Source: DATBLE01 sp963734065
GTDB lineage: Bacteria; Actinomycetota; Thermoleophilia; Gaiellales; Gaiellaceae
NCBI GenBank assembly: GCA_963734065.1
Contig: CAVTFN010000004.1
Location: forward strand, 575,854-639,853
Length of the DNA: 64,000 nucleotides
Reading direction: 5' to 3'
Position numbers and translations under genes: made by a program
The notes under the pieces: model-generated
Databases searched by the model: none
Told to the model about the DNA's origin: nothing
The model's input: only the letters and a program-made list of their open reading frames with translations
Shown: one piece after another, positions 20,246 to 27,349 of the stretch
Layout: every line of letters starts with the position of its first letter
Numbering within the stretch: the first letter of the stretch is position 1

Positions 20246-21310
20246 GTGAAGGTGCTGTCGGTGGTTGGAAACCGGCCCCAGTTCATCAAGTCCGGGCCGG
20301 TGTCCGAGGCGCTTCGCGACGCGGGAATCGAGGAAGTCGTAGTGCACACGGGCCAGCACTACGACCCCGGGCTGTCGCAGGTTTTCTTCGACGAGCTCGG
20401 CCTGGGTGAGCCGCGCTACCGGCTCGAGGTGGGCGGCCTGGGACGCGGGGAGATGCTCGAGTCGCTGCGCCCCGGACTGGCCGACGCGATCGCCGCCGAG
20501 CGACCAGGCTGGGTGCTCGTCTACGGCGACACCAACTCGACGCTCGGCGGCGCGCGCGCAGCGGTCGAGGCCGGCGTGCCGCTCGCGCACGTCGAGGCCG
20601 GCCTGCGCAGCTACGACCTGTCGATGCCGGAGGAGCACAACCGGGTCGAGACCGACCGGTTGTCACGGCTCCTGTTCGCCCCGGACGAGCGCTCACGGGC
20701 GATCCTCGAGGGGGAGGGCATCGCCGGCCGCGTCGAGGTGGTCGGCGACGTGATGATGGACGCGAACCTGCGGCTCGCCCCGATCGCGCGCGAGCGCTCG
20801 GCGATCCTGGAGCGGTTGGGCCTGGAGCCGGGCGGCTACGTGGTCGTGACCCTGCACCGGGAGGCGAACGTGGTCGAGCCGCGGCTGGGCCGGATCCTTT
20901 CCGGGCTGCGGCGGCTGGAGGAGCCGGTCGTCTTTCCGGCGCATCCTCGGACTCGCGCGGCTATACGGGGTCAGACCACTTCGGGGTCAGACCCTATGAG
21001 GCTCCTGGAGCCACTTGGCTACCTCGATCTCGCCGCGCTCGCGTCGCAGGCGCACGTGACCGTCACCGACTCCGGCGGGCTGCAGAAGGAGGCGTACTGG
21101 TACGGCGTGCCATGCGTGACGACGCGGCCGTCGACCGAGTGGGTCGACACGGTCGAGGCGGGTGCGAACGTGCTCGTGGACGACGACCCCGACCGGCTGG
21201 TCGAGGCGGTCGCGAACGCCCGCATGCCGCCCGAGCGGCCGCAGCTCTACGGCGACGGGCACGCTGCCGAACGCATCGCGGCCGCTCTGTACCCTTCCCG
21301 GCCGGAATGA
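20246..21310 (+). CDS. wecB: UDP-N-acetylglucosamine 2-epimerase family (WecB/WbpI type)
   Basis: The 354-residue protein has a GTG start 7 nt after TAGTCT (20233-20238). The epimerase fold is clear: VLSVVGNRPQFIKSGPV, HTGQHYDPGLSQVFFDELGL, DTNSTLGGARAAVEAGVPLA, HVEAGLRSYDLSMPEEHNRV, LHREANVV and TDSGGLQKEAYWYGVPCV. It interconverts UDP-GlcNAc-type and UDP-ManNAc-type sugars. Given the neighbours it may be a WbpI-type enzyme acting on the diacetamido uronate. Oddly, residues about 241-251 (RGQTTSGSDPM) are encoded by two GGGGTCAGACC repeats at 20967-20995, in a loop before LLEPLGYLDL. It overlaps the next gene by ATGA. Confidence 0.9.
   Translation: MKVLSVVGNRPQFIKSGPVSEALRDAGIEEVVVHTGQHYDPGLSQVFFDELGLGEPRYRLEVGGLGRGEMLESLRPGLADAIAAERPGWVLVYGDTNSTLGGARAAVEAGVPLAHVEAGLRSYDLSMPEEHNRVETDRLSRLLFAPDERSRAILEGEGIAGRVEVVGDVMMDANLRLAPIARERSAILERLGLEPGGYVVVTLHREANVVEPRLGRILSGLRRLEEPVVFPAHPRTRAAIRGQTTSGSDPMRLLEPLGYLDLAALASQAHVTVTDSGGLQKEAYWYGVPCVTTRPSTEWVDTVEAGANVLVDDDPDRLVEAVANARMPPERPQLYGDGHAAERIAAALYPSRPE
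20967..20995 (+). repeat. Two GGGGTCAGACC elements inside wecB
   Basis: GGGGTCAGACCacttcGGGGTCAGACC reads through in frame within the epimerase gene. The same core occurs between genes at 24.8-25.0 and 43.6 kb. Confidence 0.8.
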
Positions 21311-22575
21311 GCGCAGAGACCAGCTACGACATCGCCGTGATCGGCGCCGGCTACGTCGGCATGCCACACGCCCAGACCTTCGCCGAGGCGGGCAGGAAGG
21401 TCGTGCTCGTCGACGTCGTCCAGGACGTCGTCGATGCGATCAACCGCGGCGAGAGTCACATCAGCGACGTCCCCTCCGAGCAGCTAAAGCCGCTCGTCGA
21501 GCAGGGCGCAATCACCGCGACCAGCGACTTCTCCGTCGTCGCCGACACCGACGCGATCGTGATCGCCGTCGGCACGCCGTTGTCCGTTCAGCGCGAGCCC
21601 GACCTCTCCTACGTCGAGAGCGCCGCCCGCTCGATCGCGCCGCACCTACGCAAGGGACACCTGGTCGTGCTCGAGTCGACCACCTACCCGGGGACGACCC
21701 GCGACGTCCTCCGGCCGCTGCTCGAGGAGGGCAGCGGGCTCGAGGCCGGAGCCGACTTCTACCTCGCCTTCGCCCCCGAGCGCGTCGACCCCGGCCGCGA
21801 GGACTTCACCATGAAGACGACGCCGAAGGTGGTCGGCGGAATCGACCAGGCCTCGACCGAGGCGGCCGCCCGCCTCTACGAGGGCGCGGTCGACGACATC
21901 CACACCGTCTCGACCGCCGAGGCTGCCGAGCTGACGAAGCTGCTCGAGAACATCTTCCGGTCGGTCAACATCGCGCTCGTCAACGAGCTCGCCCAGCTCT
22001 GCGACCGGATGGGGATCGACGTCTGGGAGGTCGTGGACGCCGCCGCGACCAAGCCGTTCGGGTTCATGTCGTTCAAGCCAGGCCCGGGCCTCGGCGGCCA
22101 CTGCATCCCGCTCGACCCCTTCTATCTCTCGTGGAAGGCGCGCGAGTACGACTTCTCGACCCGTTTCGTCGAGCTCGCCGGCGAGATCAACGCGAACATG
22201 CCGTACTTCTGCCGCTCGGTGATCTCGCAGGCGCTGAACCACGGCGCGAGGAAGTCGCTGAGCGGCTCGAAGATCCTGCTCCTGGGGGTCGCCTACAAGT
22301 CGGACATCGACGACGTCCGCGAGTCGCCCGCCGAAAAGCTGCTCGTGCTCCTCCGCAACGCGGGCGCCGACGTCTCCTACCACGATCCCCACGTGGCGGA
22401 GTTCGACGGCCTCAGCTCCGTGCCGCTCGAGCCCGAGCGCTACGACTGCGTCGCGATCGTCACGGCGCATTCCGGGATCGACTACGCGGACGTCGTCCGG
22501 CGGGCCAACGTGATCGTCGACTTCCGGAACGCGACCAAGGGCGTCGAGGTGGACGGGAAGGTCTGGAAGCTGTGA
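21307..22575 (+). CDS. wecC: UDP-sugar 6-dehydrogenase (WecC/WbpA type)
   Basis: The protein has 422 residues from the ATG overlapping the wecB stop. The NAD Rossmann motif is IAVIGAGYVGMPHAQTFAEA. The nucleotide-sugar dehydrogenase core follows: AVGTPLSVQREPDLSYVESA, YPGTTRDVLRPLLEEGSG, FAPERVDPGRED, the tetra-Lys/Glu segment ELTKLLENIFRSVNIALVNE, and the catalytic Cys in PGPGLGGHCIPLDPFYLSWK. A C-terminal UDP-binding domain contains LLGVAYKSDIDDVRESPA. It oxidises a UDP-HexNAc at C6 to the uronic acid with two NAD+. It is second in a five-gene coupled operon. Confidence 0.93.
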   Translation: MSAETSYDIAVIGAGYVGMPHAQTFAEAGRKVVLVDVVQDVVDAINRGESHISDVPSEQLKPLVEQGAITATSDFSVVADTDAIVIAVGTPLSVQREPDLSYVESAARSIAPHLRKGHLVVLESTTYPGTTRDVLRPLLEEGSGLEAGADFYLAFAPERVDPGREDFTMKTTPKVVGGIDQASTEAAARLYEGAVDDIHTVSTAEAAELTKLLENIFRSVNIALVNELAQLCDRMGIDVWEVVDAAATKPFGFMSFKPGPGLGGHCIPLDPFYLSWKAREYDFSTRFVELAGEINANMPYFCRSVISQALNHGARKSLSGSKILLLGVAYKSDIDDVRESPAEKLLVLLRNAGADVSYHDPHVAEFDGLSSVPLEPERYDCVAIVTAHSGIDYADVVRRANVIVDFRNATKGVEVDGKVWKL

Positions 22576-23543
22576 CGCGGGTCGGCGTCGCCGGGCTCGG
22601 CTACTGGGGACCGAACCTCGCGCGCAACTTCGACGACCTCGCCGACCTCGCGTGGCTGTGCGACATGTCCTCGGAACAGCTGACGCTGTTCCGAGGAAGG
22701 TTTCCGCAGACGAAAGCAACAGCGGTTTTCGACGAGATGCTGGCCGACGAAGCACTTCAGGCCGTGGTGATCGCCACGCCGGTGCCGACTCACTACGAGC
22801 TGGCGAAGAAGGCACTGGCGGCCGGCAAGCACGTGCTCGTCGAGAAGCCGCCCGCGATGCGCGCGGCCGAGATGGACGAGCTGGTCGGGCTCGCCGCCGA
22901 GCGCGACCTCGTCCTGATGCCCGGCCATTTGCTGCTCTACCACCCGGGTGTCCAGAAGCTGAAGGAGCTGATCGACGGAGGCGAGCTGGGCGAGGTGCTC
23001 TGCGTCTACGGCAACCGCCAGAACCTCGGCATCGTCCGCGCGAACGAGAACGCGCTCTGGTCGCTCGGCGTCCACGACCTGTCAGTGATCCTGTACCTGC
23101 TCGACGAGGAGCCCGAGGTGGCGACCGCGCAGGGCCGCGACTTCCTCCAGGACGGCGTCGAGGACGTCGTCTTCTGCTACCTCCGCTTCCCCTCCGGAAA
23201 GATCGCGCACATGCATCTCTCCTGGCTCGACCCCCACAAGATGCGCCGGCTGACGGTGGTCGGGCGCGACAGGATGGCGGTCTTCGACGACATGGAGCTC
23301 GAGCGCAAGGTGACGATCTACGACAAGGCGCCGTGGAAGCGCGCCGAGACGTACGGCGAGTGGCAGACGCGGAGCGGCGACATCTTCATTCCCAAGATTC
23401 CGACCTCGGAGCCGCTCCGGCTGGAATGCGAGCACTTCCTGCGGCTCGTCGCGGGCGACGGCGACCGGCAGAAGGTTGCGCGGGACGGCGCGATGGTCGT
23501 GCGCGCGCTCGAGCGGCTGACGGACTCCCTGCGTGCCGGCTGA
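22572..23543 (+). CDS. Gfo/Idh/MocA oxidoreductase (WbpB/WlbA type)
   Basis: The 323-residue protein has a GTG start overlapping the wecC stop (GTGA). It starts MTRVGVAGLGYWGPNLARNF (NAD Rossmann) and has VVIATPVPTHYELAKKALAA and the family signature VEKPPAMRAAEMDELV (conserved E-K-P). The C-terminal substrate domain includes WSLGVHDLSVILYLLDEEP. In the Wbp pathway the equivalent enzyme oxidises C3 of UDP-GlcNAcA. Residues about 33-42 are encoded by a perfect 13-bp inverted repeat (22668-22697). Confidence 0.88.
   Translation: MTRVGVAGLGYWGPNLARNFDDLADLAWLCDMSSEQLTLFRGRFPQTKATAVFDEMLADEALQAVVIATPVPTHYELAKKALAAGKHVLVEKPPAMRAAEMDELVGLAAERDLVLMPGHLLLYHPGVQKLKELIDGGELGEVLCVYGNRQNLGIVRANENALWSLGVHDLSVILYLLDEEPEVATAQGRDFLQDGVEDVVFCYLRFPSGKIAHMHLSWLDPHKMRRLTVVGRDRMAVFDDMELERKVTIYDKAPWKRAETYGEWQTRSGDIFIPKIPTSEPLRLECEHFLRLVAGDGDRQKVARDGAMVVRALERLTDSLRAG
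22668..22697 (+). repeat. Perfect 13-bp inverted repeat inside a coding region
   Basis: TCCTCGGAACAGC - TGAC - GCTGTTCCGAGGA, fully complementary arms with a 4-nt loop, lie within the oxidoreductase gene without disturbing its frame. Confidence 0.85.
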
Positions 23544-24177
23544 GGTCCATCCGACCGCGGTCGTCCACCCGGGCACGGTGCTGGGCGAAGGCGTGCGGGT
23601 GCTCGAATACGCGGTCGTCGGCAAGCGGCCCGTCCTCTCGCCGCGCTCGACCGCCAAGCGCGAGGATCTTCCTCCCGCACAGGTCGGCGACGGCGCCGTG
23701 ATCTCGACCGGGGCGGTCGTGTTCGCGGGGACGACGATCGGCGCACGGGCGATCGTCGGCGACCAGGCTTGCATCCGCGAGCGGGTGTCGCTGGGAGACG
23801 ACGTGGTCGTCGGACGGGGCTCGCTGGTCGAGAACGACACGACGATCGGGGCGATGACGAAGATCCAGGCCGGTGCCTACATCACGGCGTACTCGACGCT
23901 CGAGGACCATGTTTTCGTCGCGCCGTGCGTGGTGACGACGAACGACAACTTCATGGGACGCACGGAACGCCGGCACGAGCTGATCAAGGGCCCGGTGATC
24001 AGGCGCGGCGCCCGCATCGGCGGCGGCGCAATCCTCTGCCCGGCGGTCGAGATCGGCGAGGAGGCGTTCGTCGGCGCCGGGGCTGTGGTCGTCCGGGACG
24101 TTCCGGCGCGTGCGGTCGTGGTGGGCAACCCCGCCCGCCAGATCCGCGAAGTTCCCGAGGAGGAGCTGCTGCGGTGA
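23533..24177 (+). CDS. Hexapeptide-repeat N-acetyltransferase (WbpD/WlbB type)
   Basis: The 214-residue protein is a left-handed beta helix with many [LIV]-G-x4 repeats: VGDGAVISTGAVVFAGTTIG, IRERVSLGDDVVVGRGSLVE, PVIRRGARIGGGAILCPAVE. It ends in VGAGAVVVRDVPARAVVVGN. The His/Asn in DNFMGRTERRHELIKGPV fit an acetyl-CoA-dependent sugar N-acetyltransferase. In the Wbp pathway this step acetylates the 3-amino group of UDP-GlcNAc3NA. The GTG start overlaps the previous gene by 11 nt. Confidence 0.88.
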   Translation: MPAEVHPTAVVHPGTVLGEGVRVLEYAVVGKRPVLSPRSTAKREDLPPAQVGDGAVISTGAVVFAGTTIGARAIVGDQACIRERVSLGDDVVVGRGSLVENDTTIGAMTKIQAGAYITAYSTLEDHVFVAPCVVTTNDNFMGRTERRHELIKGPVIRRGARIGGGAILCPAVEIGEEAFVGAGAVVVRDVPARAVVVGNPARQIREVPEEELLR

Positions 24178-24803
24178 GTGGCTACGAGACGGCCAGCCTC
24201 GAGGAGCTGCGCCGCGACGACGGCTGGGCGCCGATCCGGCTCGCCCTCGACATCCGCTCGTTCGGGATCAACGGCTGGACCGGCCGCGAACCGGGCGACA
24301 TCGTCATCCCGGAGCACGACGAGGCGCCGACCGGGCACGAGGAGCTCTACCTCGTCACCGCCGGGCGAGCGACGTTCACCATCGGCGAGGAAGAGGTCGA
24401 CGGGCCTGCCGGGACGATCGTCTTCGTGCGCGACCCGACGCTGCGACGAGGCGCCGTGGCACGCGAGCCTGCCACGACCGTGCTCACCGTCGGCGCGAAG
24501 CCGGGCGCGGCGTACGTGCCCCGCGCGTGGGAGGCGGATCGCGACGTGCTCGCGCAGCTCGAGGCGGGCCGGCCGGAGGAGGCGAAGCGTCTCGTCACCG
24601 AGGCCCTCGACCGCTACGAGGACCGGAGCGTGCTCCTGTACAACCTCGCGTGCGCCGAGGCACTGCTCGGCGAGACGGACGGAGCGCTCGAGCACCTTCG
24701 TGAGGCGATCGCAGGCGAGCCCAAAGCCGCCGAGTGGGCTCGCGAAGACGCTGACCTCGCATCGCTCCAGGACGACCCGCGCTTCGCCGAGCTCCTCGGC
24801 TAG
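24174..24803 (+). CDS. Cupin domain fused to TPR-like helices
   Basis: The 209-residue protein has a GTG start overlapping the acetyltransferase stop. Residues about 40-110 form a cupin: EHDEAPTGHEELYLVTAGRA, EVDGPAGTIVFVRDPTLRRG. Residues 125-205 are a helical pair resembling a TPR (EAKRLVTEALDRYEDRSVLL, YNLACAEALLGETDGALEHL). I do not know this combination from a named pathway enzyme. Coupling to the sugar operon suggests a role in, or control of, the same pathway. The stop is followed directly by the repeat array. Confidence 0.75.
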   Translation: MSGYETASLEELRRDDGWAPIRLALDIRSFGINGWTGREPGDIVIPEHDEAPTGHEELYLVTAGRATFTIGEEEVDGPAGTIVFVRDPTLRRGAVAREPATTVLTVGAKPGAAYVPRAWEADRDVLAQLEAGRPEEAKRLVTEALDRYEDRSVLLYNLACAEALLGETDGALEHLREAIAGEPKAAEWAREDADLASLQDDPRFAELLG

Positions 24804-24820
24804 AGCTCGCTCGAGGTCGG

Positions 24821-24999
24821 GCCGCCGGGCTCGTCGGGTCTGACCCCGGAGGGGTCCGGCCCTACAGGCTGAGCTCGCTGCGGCTCGTTTGGGTCAGGGC
24901 CGCCGGGCTCGTCGGGCCTGACCCCGGAGGGGTCTGACCCTACAGGCTGGGCTCGCTGCGGCTCGTCGGGGTCAGGCCTTCGGGCCAGACCCTTTTATG
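24821..24999. repeat. 78-bp tandem repeat of the GGGGTCAGACCCC family
   Basis: Two copies, 24821-24898 and 24899-24976, each run from GCCGCCGGGCTCGTCGGG through [TC]CTGACCCCGGAGGGGT and CCCTACAGGCTG to GCTCGCTGCGGCTCGT. A partial third core (GGCCAGACCC) follows. The segment GGCTGAGCTCGCTGCGG recurs inverted at 43616-43632. The 3' end of the adjacent LLM gene lies inside this array. Confidence 0.85.
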
Positions 25000-25880
25000 A
25001 CGCCTGCCTGCAGCAGCGACCCGATCGCCTCGATCGACTGCTCCGTGATCGGCCGGAGGATCAGGATCGCCTCGTCCGCGCCGGCGTCCTCGAGCGCGCG
25101 CAGGTGGGCGACCAGACCGTCCGGGGTGACCGGCTCGACGCTTTCGTCCGAGCGTGGCCGGCGGACGGCGTCGGGCTCGAGCTCGACCAGCACGCACGCG
25201 CTGCGCTCGAGCTCGGCGGGGTCGCGGCCGGCCCGCTCGGCTGCTGCTCCGATCCGCGTGTTCAGCTCGGCGAACTTCTCGACCGTGTTGCCGTAGCCGG
25301 CGTACCACGTGTTCCAGCGGTCGACGTGCGGCAGCGCGGCGGCCAGCATCCGCTCCCCGTTCGAGCCGATCATCAGCGGCACCCGGCCGGGCGGACGCGG
25401 CAGCAGGATCGCGTCGTCCGCCTGCCAGAAGCGGCCGGCCAGCGTCACGCGCCCGCCGGCGAGCATCCGCCGCACGATCTCGAACGACTCCTCGAACCGC
25501 GAGACGCGGTGGTCGTACGGCAGCCCGAACGCCCGGTACTCGGTCTCGTTCCAACCCGCGCCGAGGCCGAGGACGAAGCGGCCGCCGCTGACCTCGGCGA
25601 CCGTCGCCGCCATCTTCGCCAGTAGCCCGGGAGGGTGGAAGCTCGCGCAGGCGACGAGCGGGCCGAGCGAGACGCGCTCGGTCACGGCGGCCAGCGCGGC
25701 GAGCAGGGTCCACGCCTCCCACGGCCCGCGCTCGGGTCGGCCGTCGCCGCGGTAGAGCAGATGGTCGCCGAGCCAGATCGAGCCGAAGCCGCCCGCCTCC
25801 GCGGCCCGCGCCATCGCGGCGTACTCAATCCAGGGCGCCTCGCGCTCCACCTCGGGCAACTGCACCCCGACGCGGATCAC
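24972..25880 (-). CDS. Luciferase-like (F420-dependent type) oxidoreductase
   Basis: The 302-residue protein (GTG start overlapping the subtilase stop) begins MIRVGVQLPEVEREAPWIEY. It carries the LLM barrel marks FGSIWLGDHLLYRG, RVSLGPLVACASFHPPGLLA, GGRFVLGLGAGWNETEYRAF and PRPPGRVPLMIGSNGERM. LLM proteins use FMN or F420; actinobacterial ones of this length mostly use F420. The last residues KGSGPKA and the stop codon are encoded by the repeat array, so the original C-terminus may have been replaced. It is last in a three-gene operon with the subtilase and SpoIID protein, an association with no obvious biochemical logic. Confidence 0.85.
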   Translation of the reverse strand: MIRVGVQLPEVEREAPWIEYAAMARAAEAGGFGSIWLGDHLLYRGDGRPERGPWEAWTLLAALAAVTERVSLGPLVACASFHPPGLLAKMAATVAEVSGGRFVLGLGAGWNETEYRAFGLPYDHRVSRFEESFEIVRRMLAGGRVTLAGRFWQADDAILLPRPPGRVPLMIGSNGERMLAAALPHVDRWNTWYAGYGNTVEKFAELNTRIGAAAERAGRDPAELERSACVLVELEPDAVRRPRSDESVEPVTPDGLVAHLRALEDAGADEAILILRPITEQSIEAIGSLLQAGVIKGSGPKA

Positions 25881-27349
25881 GTGGAGCTTTTCGAGATGTG
25901 CAGCCGGTACTGCCCGGAGCCCTGCGTCGTCAGCTTGACCTCGACGTAGTACCAACCCGTGGAGCGCGCCCGGTACACGAGGTGCTCGTTCGGGCCGACG
26001 TGCGCCGACTGCGTCAGCCGCCACGTCTGGAGGGCCGCCTGCTGGCCGATCGACGGCGCCTCCACCACCTGCGTCCCCGGCCGCCAGAGGATCAGGTTCG
26101 TGTCCATCCCGGCCGGGCCGCGCAGCCAGACGGACATCGTCTGCCCCTTGCGCAGCCTGACCCGGTAGACGTCGATGTTGTCGTCCCAGTAGTCGAGCGT
26201 CGCCTTGACGTCGATCCCGGTGCCGTAGAGCTTGAAGGCCTGGTTGCCCGCCTCGTCGTTGCCCTCGTACCGGTCGCGCGGCGGCGGCGGCCCGGCGAGC
26301 GCCTTCAGCGCCGCGGCGACGTCGAGGCGTCCCCAGCCGCTGTACCAGTCGCGCCCGAGCGGACAGCGCACGCAACCGGTTGCCGCGCTGACGTCGTCTG
26401 CCGAATGCTCGAGGATCGACATCACCTGGTCGGGCGAGAGCGACGGCCGGGACCCGATCAGCAGGGCTGCGGCCGCCGAGACCTGGGCCGCGGCATACGA
26501 CGTGCCGTCGGCAGGCCGGAACTCGGGCGGCCCGCAGAGCGAGTAGCCCTGGTCTGCGCAGGTCGGGTGAGAGGCGGTCATCGCCCGGGGCAGCGTCGAA
26601 ACGATGCCGACGCCGGGCGCGGAGATGTCGTTGTAGACCTTGTCGCGGATCGAAAACGTCGGCACCGTCCCGTCGGCGGCCAGCGCGCTGACGCCCAGGA
26701 CATGGGGAAGTGCGGCCGGGTAGCTGGCGTAGTGCCACGGCGTCCTCGGCGCCTCGTCGGCGTTCCCGACCGCGGCGACCACCACCGCTCCCTTCGAGTA
26801 CGCGTACGCGATCGCGCTCTGCTCGGCGGCCGAGTACGTGTCCTGGTCCGGGTCGAGCGGATCGCGCAACCCCCCGAGGGACAGGTTGATCACGCGCGCG
26901 CCGTTGTCGGCAGCCCAGCGGATTGCCTTCGCCTCCGCCGCGGGCGCGATCGTTCCGTCTGCGCGGACGACCTTGGCGATCAGCAACTGCGCGGGGAAGG
27001 CGATGCCGGCGATCCCCGAGCCGTTGTTCGGCGTCGCGGCGATGATCCCGGCGACGAAGGTGCCGTGCCCCTGCCGGTCCGTGACGTCGCCGCCGACGAA
27101 GCTCTGCTCGTTCAGGATCCGGCCGGCGAACTCGGGATGGTCGAGATCGATGCCCGAGTCGACGATCGCGACCCGGACCGGCGCGAGGTTGGCGACCGGA
27201 ACCTCGGGCCAGAAGTCGAACGCGTGGATCGCGTTCAGGTACCACTGCTTGACCGCGAGCGGGTCGTTGGGGACGAACCGGTCGCTCCCGGCCGCTCCCG
27301 CAGGCATCGCCAGGGCAAGCGTGGCGAGCGCGACCGCGAGCCGCCTCAT
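25877..27349 (-). CDS. Secreted subtilisin-like serine protease (S8)
   Basis: The 490-residue protein starts with a signal peptide (MRRLAVALATLALAMPAGAA). Subtilase catalytic residues are all present: Asp in RVAIVDSGIDLDHPEF (about 60), His in DRQGHGTFVAGIIA (about 95), oxyanion Asn in VVAAVGNADEAPRT, and Ser in DGTSYAAAQVSAAAALL (about 280). After the catalytic domain comes a C-terminal beta domain of about 130 residues (DRYEGNDEAGNQAFKLYGT to the end) resembling a pre-peptidase C-terminal domain. There is no I9 propeptide of normal length. The ATG overlaps the SpoIID stop by ATGA. Confidence 0.92.
   Translation of the reverse strand: MRRLAVALATLALAMPAGAAGSDRFVPNDPLAVKQWYLNAIHAFDFWPEVPVANLAPVRVAIVDSGIDLDHPEFAGRILNEQSFVGGDVTDRQGHGTFVAGIIAATPNNGSGIAGIAFPAQLLIAKVVRADGTIAPAAEAKAIRWAADNGARVINLSLGGLRDPLDPDQDTYSAAEQSAIAYAYSKGAVVVAAVGNADEAPRTPWHYASYPAALPHVLGVSALAADGTVPTFSIRDKVYNDISAPGVGIVSTLPRAMTASHPTCADQGYSLCGPPEFRPADGTSYAAAQVSAAAALLIGSRPSLSPDQVMSILEHSADDVSAATGCVRCPLGRDWYSGWGRLDVAAALKALAGPPPPRDRYEGNDEAGNQAFKLYGTGIDVKATLDYWDDNIDVYRVRLRKGQTMSVWLRGPAGMDTNLILWRPGTQVVEAPSIGQQAALQTWRLTQSAHVGPNEHLVYRARSTGWYYVEVKLTTQGSGQYRLHISKSST

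Noticed and set aside
24821..24999. Possible CRISPR array
   Set aside because: The repeats are imperfect, 78 bp in period and themselves palindromic, with no unique spacers and no cas genes nearby.
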